From Xenorhabdus koppenhoeferi (GTDB taxonomy: Bacteria; Pseudomonadota; Gammaproteobacteria; Enterobacterales; Enterobacteriaceae): a DNA stretch of 64,000 bases. This document shows, one piece after another, positions 1-7,592 of the stretch. The stretch is taken from contig NZ_FPBJ01000011.1 in the NCBI RefSeq assembly GCF_900116635.1, positions 1-64,000 of the forward strand. Reading direction: 5' to 3'. The notes beneath the pieces were generated by a model that was given only the letters and a program-made list of their open reading frames with translations, did not search any database and had not been told where the DNA came from. A program made the position numbers and the translations under genes. Each line of letters opens with the position of its first letter. Position 1 is the first letter of the stretch.

Positions 1-154
1 AACACGAGATTACAAAACACCGAATGAGTTATTTAAAGGAATACCCACTCATTTACTTCGTCCATTACGGTGTTGCGCTTAATATGTGAATCCAAGTATT
101 TTTATAAAGTAAAAGAAGTAACTATTTTTATATAACTATTTCAATAGGTTCTTT

Positions 155-631
155 ATGATTAAATATAATGATAAGTTTGATCAGCTTCGCGAAAATAACC
201 GCAAGATTGTAGAAAAATATTTAAAATTTACTAAAGGTGAAGCACGCTTAGAAAGACATAAACTTTTTGCAGAAAACGCAGAAAGCGGATTGTGGACTAC
301 AGAGACAGGCGAACCAATTATTATACGAGGTATTGAGAACTTAGCACGTCATGCTCACTGGTCGCTTCAATGTTTCCCTGACTGGGAATGGTACAATATT
401 AAGATATTTACTACTGACAACCCTGGTCATATATGGGTTGAATGTGATGGTCATGGTATTATTCGTTTCTCTGGTTATCCTGAATGTTACTATGAAAATC
501 ATTTTATTCATTCTTTTGAATTATGTGATGGGTTTATTATACGTAATCGAGAATTTATGAATCCAGTTAATCAGCTAAAAGCACTTGATATTATTGTGCC
601 GAAAATAAACCGACAAGGGATTCCAACCTAG
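155..631 (+). CDS. phzB: Phenazine biosynthesis protein PhzA/PhzB family
   Basis: This 158-residue protein matches the PhzA/PhzB family from recall: the order WTTETG, FPDWEWYN, WVECDGHG, NHFIHSFE and a C-terminal GIPT is characteristic. Family members adopt a small SnoaL/NTF2-like fold and assist the condensation that forms the tricyclic phenazine skeleton in the cytosol. The length is close to the usual 160-165 residues, so the gene looks intact. The ribosome binding site is weak (AGG about 6 bases before the ATG). A broken phzD follows 124 bp downstream and no other phz gene is visible to the right, so here it is the relic of a phenazine operon. No separate phzA or phzC is seen in the 154 bases upstream. 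Confidence 0.9.
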   Translation: MIKYNDKFDQLRENNRKIVEKYLKFTKGEARLERHKLFAENAESGLWTTETGEPIIIRGIENLARHAHWSLQCFPDWEWYNIKIFTTDNPGHIWVECDGHGIIRFSGYPECYYENHFIHSFELCDGFIIRNREFMNPVNQLKALDIIVPKINRQGIPT

Positions 632-754
632 TCATTAAAAAAATAAAAACATTTTAACGATTGGTTATTATCGATTGATATATCGATGATTAGCTTTGGT
701 ATAAATGTTTTTGCGGTAAATAATTCCAAAAATAAAATAAAAACAGAGTTGAAA

Positions 755-898
755 ATGAGCAGAGAATTAAAATTTGAGCCTTGTGATATAAACAATGTTT
801 ATATTCATTCTTGTCAGCCTTTAAATTGGGAAATAAAGAAAGAAACGTGTGCTTTATTAATTCACGACATGCAGAATTACTTTGTATACCAATCGTAA
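755..898 (+). pseudogene. phzD: phzD (isochorismatase-like) 5' stub
   Basis: The first 47 codons read like the start of PhzD, the isochorismatase-family enzyme that converts ADIC to DHHA in phenazine synthesis. The segment CALLIHDMQNYF corresponds to the family's LLVHDMQxYF strand with its catalytic Asp. Full-length PhzD has about 207 residues; here the frame stops right after this strand and runs into an IS630 remnant. The catalytic Lys and Cys/Gly region is missing, so the product cannot be active. The likely start is the ATG at 755; an upstream in-frame start at 686 adds non-homologous residues. Truncation by transposon insertion is an inference from the adjacent IS sequence. Confidence 0.8.
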
Positions 899-944
899 TT
901 GAAGATGCTTGATTTTTAACTCGATCCAGAACATGATTTCGCCC

Positions 945-1055
945 ATGAAAATTAATCTGACAAATGACCAAAAGAAAGCCCTCGAATTGATGCATGATAC
1001 GACTCGTGACGGACGTGTGCGTGACCGCATCAAGGCTGTGCTTTTGGCCTCAGAA
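945..1055 (+). pseudogene. IS630-family transposase N-terminal remnant
   Basis: About 37 codons encode an IS630-type helix-turn-helix N-terminus (LTNDQKKALELMHDTTRDGR followed by RIKAVLLASE). The reading frame loses similarity after that point, where the upstream flank of an IS110 element begins. No DDE catalytic region follows. The fragment lies directly after the phzD stub and probably marks the insertion that cut phzD. IS630 elements insert at TA, and a TA-rich stretch precedes it, but the exact element boundary could not be fixed. Confidence 0.65.
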
Positions 1056-2240
1056 GCAACTTGTATGTTTGGTTTGCTTTTAAAATCGTTGCGTAGTGTA
1101 GTACCCGGATGGCTGGATGACAGGAGCAACTTTGGCCATGAGCCAGTAAGACAGATTTTGCAGCAGCCATTCATCCTCAGTATATCGAACAGTATCTCTG
1201 GCACCTGCTGTACGGGTAGCCCGCATTAACAAGGTTGATAACCGGAGGAGCTTTATGGAACAGATTTATTACTGTGGTATTGATATTGCTAAAAGCAAGT
1301 TTGATTGCGCAATTCGCCTGAATAATGGAAAGTATAAAGATAAAGTATTCAAAAATGAATCTGAAGGATTTAGTACTTTTATCAACTGGCTGGCTCATCA
1401 TGGTTTCAGTCATGTCCATATCTGTATGGAGGCGACGGGGATTTACTGGGAAGCGTTTGCTGAATATCTGGCAGATAAAGGTTTGACCGTCAGCGTGATT
1501 AATCCTGCGCAAATCAAAGCGTTCAGCATATCTTTACTGGTCAGAAGCAAGACCGATCGGGGAGATGCCCGAGTGATCAGTGATTTTTGTTTCGAACGAA
1601 AACCGGCAGCATGGCTGGCGCCTTCTGCTTCAGAACAGAGTCTACGGGCTCTGGTATTAAGACTGGAATCTTTGCAAAAGATGCGAACGCAGGAGAACAA
1701 CCGCCTCCATGTAGCGAGAGAGAATGTCACTAAAAGCCTTACAGACCATATCGCATGGCTTAATAATGAAATCGAGATATTGCAGGGTGACATGTTGCTT
1801 CTGATTAACGGAAATGCAGAGATGAAACAGAAGAAAACACTGCTGGAAAGCATCCCCGGGCTGGGTGTGCAAACTGCGGCTGTATTGTTGTCTTTTGGTA
1901 TTCATCCGGGTCGTTTTGTCAATGCGCGGCAGGCAGCTGCCTATGCAGGTGTTGATCCCCGGCTGAATGAATCTGGCAGTAGTGTGAAGGGGCGACCGCG
2001 ATTATCCAAAACAGGACATGCATTTTTACGCAAATCCCTTTATATGCCAGCAATGACAACACTTTTTAGAACGGCGTGGGGGAAGCATTTTTATGCCCGT
2101 CTTACCGCTGCCGGAAAGGCACCAAAGCTAATAATCGGAGCCATGATGCGCAAGCTCATCCACGTTGCGTTTGGGGTTCTTAAAACAGAGAAAAGCTTCG
2201 ATCAAAGCTTACATGGTGTTTGACAGGAAACACAGTATCT
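1056..2240 (+). mobile_element. IS110-family insertion sequence (copy 1)
   Basis: The element consists of about 200 bp of non-coding left flank, one transposase gene and a short right flank. Both boundaries are approximate: the left is set where IS630 similarity stops, the right just past the transposase stop where the neighbouring DUF4276 gene becomes recognisable. IS110 elements lack conventional terminal inverted repeats, which fits the absence of an obvious pair. They use a DEDD transposase directed by a structured bridge RNA made from the non-coding end, so the long left flank may contain that RNA. Confidence 0.7.
1255..2223 (+). CDS. IS110-family transposase
   Basis: The 322-residue protein has the IS110 layout: an N-terminal RuvC-like DEDD domain starting YYCGIDIAKSKFD, with MEATG and the K-TDRGDARVIS motif, then a C-terminal Transposase_20 domain with LESIPGLGVQTAAVLL and a conserved Ser in the ESGSS region. 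Length and motifs indicate an intact enzyme that catalyses DNA recombination of the element. A strong ribosome binding site (CCGGAGGAGC) precedes the ATG. The 3' end overlaps the 3' end of the convergent DUF4276 frame. It differs from the two other IS110-type transposases in this window, so it is not a local duplicate. Confidence 0.95.
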   Translation: MEQIYYCGIDIAKSKFDCAIRLNNGKYKDKVFKNESEGFSTFINWLAHHGFSHVHICMEATGIYWEAFAEYLADKGLTVSVINPAQIKAFSISLLVRSKTDRGDARVISDFCFERKPAAWLAPSASEQSLRALVLRLESLQKMRTQENNRLHVARENVTKSLTDHIAWLNNEIEILQGDMLLLINGNAEMKQKKTLLESIPGLGVQTAAVLLSFGIHPGRFVNARQAAAYAGVDPRLNESGSSVKGRPRLSKTGHAFLRKSLYMPAMTTLFRTAWGKHFYARLTAAGKAPKLIIGAMMRKLIHVAFGVLKTEKSFDQSLHGV

Positions 2241-2893
2241 TGAATACGTGTTATCAAATTAGTCAGCGTTTTTAACCACTGATTAAAATGCGGGCATTGA
2301 GAGCGAATGGTATCTAAACCTATATCACCGGCAATCAGTGGGCCATGCAAGGTCTTATGATAATAAGGGATGATGGCTAGAATCCGCTTGGATGGTGCCG
2401 TTTGCGGGCTGTTATTAATATCCTCCGGGGTAGCAAATTCACTTTTGATGGCTTGTAGTGCAGCAATCGGGGCGCTGTCATCAAGCCAGTCTGCAAATTT
2501 TTCGGGTTGGCAAAATAGCAGCGCTTCAAATTCATGTAATAACAGATGGGGAATAAAATTGGCCTGCCCAATATCATCAGCAAGAGCCTGCTCCAGCTTC
2601 ACTACCCGTTCGCTGGCAGCATTATCCCGTTGTTCGTTGTAATCGGGGAAATCAGTCGGCAGGCCATAGTAGTCGATGAGCGTGGTGACGAACGCACCGG
2701 GATCTTGCCGGCACAAGCGGGTAATCTGGTGTTTGACTTTACCATAACTTGTGATCCCACCTTTCTGGCGGGCACTCGTCTGAGCCAATATAGGGGACAG
2801 GTAGATTTGCTGTGCAAAAAAATAAGGGGCCAATACATCCCGTACGAAGGTTTCTTCAGTCTGCCCTTCGACAAAAACATTGATGCGGATCAT
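2180..2893 (-). CDS. DUF4276 family protein (TOPRIM-like), partner of the AAA ATPase
   Basis: The protein begins MIRINVFVEGQTEE, the typical DUF4276 start with the acidic FVEGQTEE motif, and contains FLLHEFEALLF-like and YHKTLHGP motifs. The family is thought to have a TOPRIM-like nuclease fold and is often paired with an AAA ATPase. The start chosen (2893) gives an ATGA overlap with the ATPase stop; a longer in-frame start at 2929 is less likely. The last 15-20 codons read into the IS110 right end, so the native C-terminus is probably replaced. The deviation begins after the FNQWLKTLTNL segment, near where family members usually end, so activity may survive. The biochemical function is not established here. 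Confidence 0.75.
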   Translation of the reverse strand: MIRINVFVEGQTEETFVRDVLAPYFFAQQIYLSPILAQTSARQKGGITSYGKVKHQITRLCRQDPGAFVTTLIDYYGLPTDFPDYNEQRDNAASERVVKLEQALADDIGQANFIPHLLLHEFEALLFCQPEKFADWLDDSAPIAALQAIKSEFATPEDINNSPQTAPSKRILAIIPYYHKTLHGPLIAGDIGLDTIRSQCPHFNQWLKTLTNLITRIQDTVFPVKHHVSFDRSFSLF

Positions 2894-3981
2894 CGCTGTG
2901 GCCTCCCGCCGAGTAAGTTTTTCTTCCATAATTCCCCGAGGCTATAGTCTTCAAGCCACTCAGAAAGCATTTCGTTATTCAGGCGCTTAAAGGTGGAAGC
3001 ACCTTGTTGCTTGTCCACAACGATCAAATCGTCAACATCAAATTGGTTAACCAGTTCGACCGACTGGGTAGAAATAATAATTTGATGTTTATTGCTGGCA
3101 TTTTTGATCAAACCTGCCAGTACGTTAATGGCATAGGGATGGAGTCCGAGTTCAGGTTCATCAATAATAATTGAGCCGGGCATATAATTTTCGGGTTGCA
3201 GCAATACGGTAGCCAATAAAATAAAGCGCAAAGTGCCATCAGATAATTCACTGGCTTTAAAAGGGATATCCTGTTCTTTTTCTGTCCATTCGAGTTGAAT
3301 GTAGTCAGCATTATCCGGCGTAGGTCGCAGGTAAAAATCACCAAAAAACGGTGCAACCATCTGAATAGTTTTGATAATGCGCCTGTAATGCTGTGGGTGA
3401 TGTTTTTTTAGTCTATACAGAAATGCCGCTAAATTGGCCCCGTCTTCCCGCAGATAATCATTGTCATTAATACGGTGGGTTTGTTTAACTCTGGCGCTAT
3501 CACTTGTATCATGAAAATGGTACACCCGCCAACGGATCATGGCAGGTAATGCATCATCGTTGATGCCCGTATGATGTTTACTGACCTGAGATTCAAAATG
3601 ACCTGAGCCGATATCATAGTCACCTTTGATATCCCCGAAAAGCGATTCATGCCGGAACATCATACGATTGTCATTGGTGGGTTCCAGTTCAAATTGATAG
3701 CCATTGTGGCCAAAATAAAGCTCAGAACTCATATATTCAGTTTTCTTACGGCTAAAATGTAGCAATGTATCAGGGCCGCCCATTTTGCTAACAAAAGACT
3801 GTAGACGATGATCAAGTACGATGGCAATCAGGCGAAAGAAACTGATGAAATTAGATTTTCCGGCACCATTAGCCCCAATAAGGACATTCAGACACCCCAT
3901 TGGTAAATCACATTCAGCAATAGATTTGTAGCCTGATATCTTTATCCGGCTTAAATGGTCATTATTGGTTACTGGTTTCAT
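2890..3981 (-). CDS. AAA family ATPase (AAA_21/AAA_15, SMC-like ABC ATPase)
   Basis: This is a 363-residue ABC/SMC-type ATPase. It begins with a substrate strand ISGYKSI, then Walker A GANGAGKS at residues 36-43. A signature-like SELSDGTLRF, Walker B IIIDEPELGLHP near residue 275 and the switch STQS follow. Stand-alone ATPases of this group commonly act in defence or toxin modules together with a TOPRIM-like effector; the ATGA overlap with the DUF4276 gene supports such a pair. The gene is leftward and has 327 bp of leader. Its AT-rich composition differs from the ICE backbone. Role as defence sensor or regulator is inferred from family and pairing. Confidence 0.85.
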   Translation of the reverse strand: MKPVTNNDHLSRIKISGYKSIAECDLPMGCLNVLIGANGAGKSNFISFFRLIAIVLDHRLQSFVSKMGGPDTLLHFSRKKTEYMSSELYFGHNGYQFELEPTNDNRMMFRHESLFGDIKGDYDIGSGHFESQVSKHHTGINDDALPAMIRWRVYHFHDTSDSARVKQTHRINDNDYLREDGANLAAFLYRLKKHHPQHYRRIIKTIQMVAPFFGDFYLRPTPDNADYIQLEWTEKEQDIPFKASELSDGTLRFILLATVLLQPENYMPGSIIIDEPELGLHPYAINVLAGLIKNASNKHQIIISTQSVELVNQFDVDDLIVVDKQQGASTFKRLNNEMLSEWLEDYSLGELWKKNLLGGRPQR

Positions 3982-4308
3982 AATCTTGCCTTTTCAGCAT
4001 TATGCGATTCAAATATGCCCTATCTTAGGGGAAAACTTGTGTATGTACTGCTTTGATTGCCAAATTTTTGCTCTGCTGCGTTTAGACGCTAATCATAAGC
4101 GAATAAGTGAATGAAAAAATTATATATCAATAGTCCTTGCGAAAATAATTTTTAACTTTAATGCAATCACGTATATCTGATTGACATATCTCTTCTAGCG
4201 TCTGGTTAATAACGTTTCTGATGCTGGCGATGAATTAACATGATATGGGCTGTTTCAGGTTTTTGCCGGTTGTTTTAATTATATATTTAGTGAAATGAGG
4301 TAAGTAAT
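3982..4308. other. Divergent intergenic region, AAA ATPase / ANT(6)-like gene
   Basis: This 327-bp AT-rich gap separates two divergently transcribed genes and should hold both promoters. No convincing gene, tRNA or strong inverted repeat was seen. The right edge has a GAGGTAAGTAAT ribosome binding stretch just before the ANT(6)-like start. Confidence 0.5.
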
Positions 4309-5178
4309 ATGGAATTGCGGGATAACTGCCTGAAAGGCATTATCAAATGGGCAGAAAGTGTAGATCATGTTCAAGCTCTGATTCAAACAGGCTCTCTGGC
4401 CCGAAAGGATAATTCCAGCGATGATCTTTCAGATATTGATATTGAAATTATTACATCTAACCCAGCATTATTGATGCAAGATGGGCGGTGGTTGTATGAG
4501 TTTGGTGAGTTAATTACTGTGCTTAGTTTTGATCCTGATGAGCATCAGGAATGGGCCACACGCCTTGCTATTTATAGCAATGGGGTAAAAGTTGATTTCA
4601 CGCTGGCTGGTATTGAGCGTGTTCGCCACATGGCTGATGAAGGAATACTTGATGATCTTTATGGACGTGGGTACAAAATTTTACTCGACAAGTCATCGGT
4701 TACTCAGGGGATTCCGGCCCCAGCCTACAAATTTCCGGTAAGAATGCTTCCCTCACAGAGCGAGTTCACAGCATCAGTTGAAGAATTTTGGTTTGAAGCC
4801 TTCCATATACCTAAATACTTGGCTCGTGGCGAGCTTTGGCTGGTTAAGCTCCGTGACAATACAATGAAGGAATTATTGTTGTGTATGCTGGAATGGCATG
4901 CACTTGCCCGGCATAGCAGCGCAATAGATATATGGCACAATGGTCTGCATGTAAGAGAATGGACAGACCCACAAACCTGGGATGAATTACAGAGCACCTT
5001 TGGACGGTTTGATGCATCTGATGCTCTGCGCTCATTTAACGCAATGACTCAACTTTATGGACGCCTTGGTCGGGAAGTTGCTCAATACATTGGACTCTAT
5101 TATCCACAAGAGTGTGAAACTCGCATCACTGAAATAAACCAGACGGTTTTGTCTCAATATATGGGCTGGGTATTCTGA
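4309..5178 (+). CDS. Aminoglycoside 6-adenylyltransferase-like (ANT(6)/AadK family)
   Basis: The 289-residue protein carries the nucleotidyltransferase motif GSLARKD with SDIDIEI, the Gly-Ser plus D-x-D metal-binding pattern of the ANT(6)/AadK family. A third acidic strand, VDFTLAG, and a C-terminal helical domain with LRDNTMKELLLCMLEWHA follow. Characterised members adenylylate streptomycin at position 6 in the cytosol. The length matches the family (about 285-290), and GAGG precedes the ATG. It stands alone between the ATPase module and the ICE. Resistance is inferred only; many chromosomal members do not give clinical resistance. Confidence 0.85.
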   Translation: MELRDNCLKGIIKWAESVDHVQALIQTGSLARKDNSSDDLSDIDIEIITSNPALLMQDGRWLYEFGELITVLSFDPDEHQEWATRLAIYSNGVKVDFTLAGIERVRHMADEGILDDLYGRGYKILLDKSSVTQGIPAPAYKFPVRMLPSQSEFTASVEEFWFEAFHIPKYLARGELWLVKLRDNTMKELLLCMLEWHALARHSSAIDIWHNGLHVREWTDPQTWDELQSTFGRFDASDALRSFNAMTQLYGRLGREVAQYIGLYYPQECETRITEINQTVLSQYMGWVF

Positions 5179-5217
5179 TTATATTTAATTAACTGATTAA
5201 ACTTACACATTCGATTA

Positions 5218-5253
5218 TTGAATTAGATAACGTAATTCGTTAAAGTAGAAAAG
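5218..5253 (+). promoter_or_regulatory. Candidate sigma-70 promoter upstream of the structured leader
   Basis: TTGAAT at 5218-5223 and TAAAGT at 5241-5246 are separated by 17 bases, a fair but not strong sigma-70 match. Transcription from here would begin near 5253, just before the large stem structure and the Ner-like gene. No start-site data exist. Confidence 0.35.
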
Positions 5254-5276
5254 CTATCGGCAAAATTCGATAGTCG

Positions 5277-5414
5277 GGGATTAGCAACCCTGAAAGGTCA
5301 ATCCACTGGTAGGTAGTTTCTACCAGTGTGCCTGCTATCATCCTTTCAATGGTGGTTCAGGCAGGGGAGACTCACGTCTCGCCGGATCGATTGACCTCCG
5401 GTATTGCTAACCCT
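5277..5414 (+). ncRNA. Multi-branched structured leader or RNA
   Basis: Several complementary segments nest without crossing. TTAGCAA 5281-5287 pairs with TTGCTAA 5404-5410, and GGTCAATC 5296-5303 pairs with GATTGACC 5389-5396. Inside them lie three hairpins: CACTGGTAG 5304-5312 with CTACCAGTG 5320-5328, TGCCTG 5329-5334 with CAGGCA 5358-5363, and GAGAC 5367-5371 with GTCTC 5376-5380. The result is a closed multi-arm fold of about 130 bases, about 40 bases before the Ner-like start. It could be a regulatory RNA, a 5' UTR element, or a folded single-stranded DNA site such as a transfer or primase signal. It matches no RNA family I recognise. Confidence 0.5.
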
Positions 5415-5455
5415 GTCTGAACTACCACCAATAATCAAAAGAAGGGGAAGCAGGT

Positions 5456-5740
5456 ATGACTATGACTCACACTCAGAAAGACTGGCACCCAGCCGAAATT
5501 ATTTGTGCATTACGCAAGCGTGGTACAACACTCGCCGCCGTCTCCCGCGAAGCCGGATTAAGCTCTTCAACTCTCGCCAACACCCTGCCCCGCGCCTGGC
5601 CAAAAGGGGAATGGATCATTGCGAATTACCTTGATGTTCATCCCTCTGAAATCTGGCCGAGCCGTTATTTTGACCAATATGGTCAGTTGATTGAGCGCAC
5701 CGTGCGCAAAGCGGTTTCAGCAGAATCTTCAGAGCAATAA
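5456..5740 (+). CDS. Ner/Nlp-like helix-turn-helix regulator
   Basis: A 94-residue protein whose centre (DWHPAEIICALRKRGTTLAA followed by VSREAGLSSSTLANTL) is the winged or lambda-repressor-like HTH of the Nlp/SfsB/Ner family, including the PKGEWIIANYL and HPSEIWPSRYF segments. Such proteins bind DNA as small regulators; Ner of phage Mu controls early transcription. It sits at the head of the ICE transfer operon, after a structured leader, so it may regulate transfer. Two possible ATGs lie 6 bases apart (5456, 5462); AAGGGGAAG upstream serves either. Confidence 0.85.
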   Translation: MTMTHTQKDWHPAEIICALRKRGTTLAAVSREAGLSSSTLANTLPRAWPKGEWIIANYLDVHPSEIWPSRYFDQYGQLIERTVRKAVSAESSEQ

Positions 5741-5793
5741 GCGATAACGTTTTTATTTCCTAAAAGGCAGTTTCAGTTGTTGATTGAATAAAT

Positions 5794-5847
5794 CCTGTTA
5801 TTTCCTGCACAGTCAAGGGCATTTTATTGTCGGGCAGGAATAACAGG
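5794..5847 (+). promoter_or_regulatory. Hairpin that could cover the ribosome binding site of the PilL-like gene
   Basis: CCTGTTATTTCCTGC at 5794-5808 is complementary to GCAGGAATAACAGG at 5834-5847 apart from one bulged base. The right arm contains AGGA at 5836-5839 and ends one base before the ATG at 5849. Folding would hide both possible Shine-Dalgarno sequences. Translation control is an inference. Confidence 0.45.
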
Positions 5848-5848
5848 A

Positions 5849-6376
5849 ATGAGAATAACCGTATTAATGGGTGTATTGGTCACTATCCTGACGGGTTGTC
5901 ATGCCCCGTCCAAGCAACCTCAATGTACTCCCGAGACCATTTCAGCAACGCAGCTCACGCGCAATATTCAGCCCGTCTCACCCGATATTTATCAACAAAC
6001 ATCGGAAGTTGTCCGTCACGGTCGTTATCTGCTGGTCAGCACCGATCCGACAGAGGCACAGCGTGACCTTCTTTCCCAATTGGTTGATGTTCGTATCTCT
6101 GTTTCCCAGAATCCCACCGTGGCCGATGCTCTGCGTTACGTGCTGCGTCAATCGGGCTATTCGTTATGCACCGCTGAAAAAACCAATGACATTTTATATC
6201 GTCAGCCGCTGCCGTCGGTGCATTATCAGTTAGCTCCCATCCGGCTGCGCACGGCGTTGCAGTTTATGGCAGGCCCGGCCTGGCAACTGGAGGTGGATGA
6301 GGTGCAACGTGAGGTTTGTCACCATCTGCGGCCGAGTTATCAGCTTCCACAACCCCGGCAGGGAAAGCAGCCATGA
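5849..6376 (+). CDS. pilL: PilL-like ICE lipoprotein (PFGI-1 class, TIGR03748-like)
   Basis: A 175-residue protein with a lipoprotein signal: hydrophobic MRITVLMGVLVTILTG followed by the lipobox LTGC. The mature part contains GRYLLVST, a TVADALRYVLRQSGYSLC segment and RTALQFMAGPAW, the layout of PilL-type proteins in SPI-7/PFGI-1 ICEs. They have a secretin-associated TcpQ-like domain and are thought to act at the outer membrane of the conjugative or type IV pilus apparatus. No other pil genes are present here, so it probably serves the transfer machine. Its stop overlaps the next start (ATGA). Confidence 0.75.
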   Translation: MRITVLMGVLVTILTGCHAPSKQPQCTPETISATQLTRNIQPVSPDIYQQTSEVVRHGRYLLVSTDPTEAQRDLLSQLVDVRISVSQNPTVADALRYVLRQSGYSLCTAEKTNDILYRQPLPSVHYQLAPIRLRTALQFMAGPAWQLEVDEVQREVCHHLRPSYQLPQPRQGKQP

Positions 6377-7074
6377 GACTGCATCAAATCGGTCTGGTAA
6401 CGTGGATAGTGCTCAGCAGTCCGGCATGGGCAGAAACACTGGTACCCTTAACGTCGCAGCAGACGCTAGCAGCAGAAAGCCAACAACAGTCCCTAAAAAC
6501 ACAGGCCGGGCAATGGGGATTGAATACGGATGAATATCAGCGTTATCAGCAATTATTGAATGGTCCAAGGGGAATCCAGTCGCCGGGGCTTGATCCGTTG
6601 ACAACCCTGGGGATTGAAGCGGAAAGTGATGCTGAACGCCGCCGTTATGCTGAGCAGCGGGTCAAGGCGGAATTTGTCCGTACTGAAAAAGAACTGCATT
6701 TTCAGCGGGAAGTGGACGCGGCCTGGCAGCGATTATTTCCGAGTGTGTTGCCGGTCAATATGGCGAAATCCGGTGAGGCCAAGGGGCGTCTGGCGTTGTT
6801 TGTCAAAATCAACGATTGCCCGCCGTGTAACGCCCGTTTAGCGGAAGTCCTGGCGTTGATGCAACCGGTTGACATCTATCTGGTCGACAGCAAGGGCAAT
6901 GATGACACACTACGGCAATGGGCCAAAAAACACCGCATCCCCGTTGAACGGGTGCGCAACCGGCAAGTCACCCTGAATCATGATGCAGGGTACTGGTTCC
7001 GGTTTGGGCAGGGTGTTATGCCGGTCTTATTGCGGCAGGGGGAACAAGGATGGCAAATCACCGCATTACAATGA
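6373..7074 (+). CDS. ICE protein, TIGR03759 family
   Basis: This 233-residue protein has a cleavable signal peptide (MRLHQIGLVTWIVLSSPAWA). The middle is helical with many charged residues (ERRRYAEQRVKAEFVRTEKE). The C-terminal half has a thioredoxin-like look with NDCPPCNARL, a CPPC-type pair, and DIYLVDSKGND. It fits the TIGR03759 family always found beside PilL and TraD in MPF-G elements. The start at 6373 is chosen because it gives ATGA with the previous stop and places the signal peptide first. A periplasmic redox or assembly role is inferred from the CPPC motif. Confidence 0.75.
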   Translation: MRLHQIGLVTWIVLSSPAWAETLVPLTSQQTLAAESQQQSLKTQAGQWGLNTDEYQRYQQLLNGPRGIQSPGLDPLTTLGIEAESDAERRRYAEQRVKAEFVRTEKELHFQREVDAAWQRLFPSVLPVNMAKSGEAKGRLALFVKINDCPPCNARLAEVLALMQPVDIYLVDSKGNDDTLRQWAKKHRIPVERVRNRQVTLNHDAGYWFRFGQGVMPVLLRQGEQGWQITALQ

Positions 7075-7592
7075 AACGGCTGATCGTACTCCCCGTTATC
7101 GGCCTGTTATGGATAAGTGCCTGTCATGCCGAACTGAATATGATTGCGGATTTAGGCGGTAAAGATGCGTCGCCCTTTTATGAAAGCATTAATGCGCAGC
7201 CAATAGCTGAACCTTTGCCAGCAGCACCGGCTTTCTCGCCCGAGAGGGCAAATGAAGCCGCCATGTTGCCGGTGAAGACACCCACGCTGACACCGGGGAA
7301 AGTTGTCAGCAGGCGACTGCAACTACCGGGGATTGGTGCCCTGTTTCTGATTGGGGATGATTCGGACTCACGCCAGTGGTTAAGCCAGAATGCGGCCACA
7401 TTGACGAAACGGCATGCTGTGGGTCTGGTCGTCAATGTCAGGGAAATGGCGGATTTGCAGTCACTGCGGGCATTGGCACCGGATTTATTGTTATCGCCTG
7501 CTTCCGGCACCGAGCTGGCTCGTCGATTGCAACTGCAACATTATCCGGTGTTGATCACGGAAACTCAACTTTCCCAACAGTTGTCACCATGA
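7071..7592 (+). CDS. ICE protein, TIGR03765 family (PFL_4695-like)
   Basis: The protein of 173 residues starts MKRLIVLPVIGLLWISACHA, a signal peptide, followed by a proline/alanine-rich linker. Its C-terminal domain contains LFLIGDDSDSRQWL, VGLVVNVREM and PVLITETQLSQ, as in TIGR03765 proteins that precede TraD in PFGI-1-type ICEs. The start at 7071 forms an ATGA junction with the upstream stop; an alternative start at 7050 would add seven residues before the signal. The domain resembles a periplasmic partner of the coupling complex, but no enzymatic motif is visible. Confidence 0.75.
   Translation: MKRLIVLPVIGLLWISACHAELNMIADLGGKDASPFYESINAQPIAEPLPAAPAFSPERANEAAMLPVKTPTLTPGKVVSRRLQLPGIGALFLIGDDSDSRQWLSQNAATLTKRHAVGLVVNVREMADLQSLRALAPDLLLSPASGTELARRLQLQHYPVLITETQLSQQLSP

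Noticed and set aside
1-154. End of an upstream gene or transposon end
   Set aside because: The first 154 bases have stops in the frames checked and no recognisable motif; an IS end is possible but not supported.
5404-5634. Alternative overlapping frame starting at 5404 with Arg-rich translation
   Set aside because: It runs through the structured leader and overlaps the Ner-like gene in another frame, without homology.
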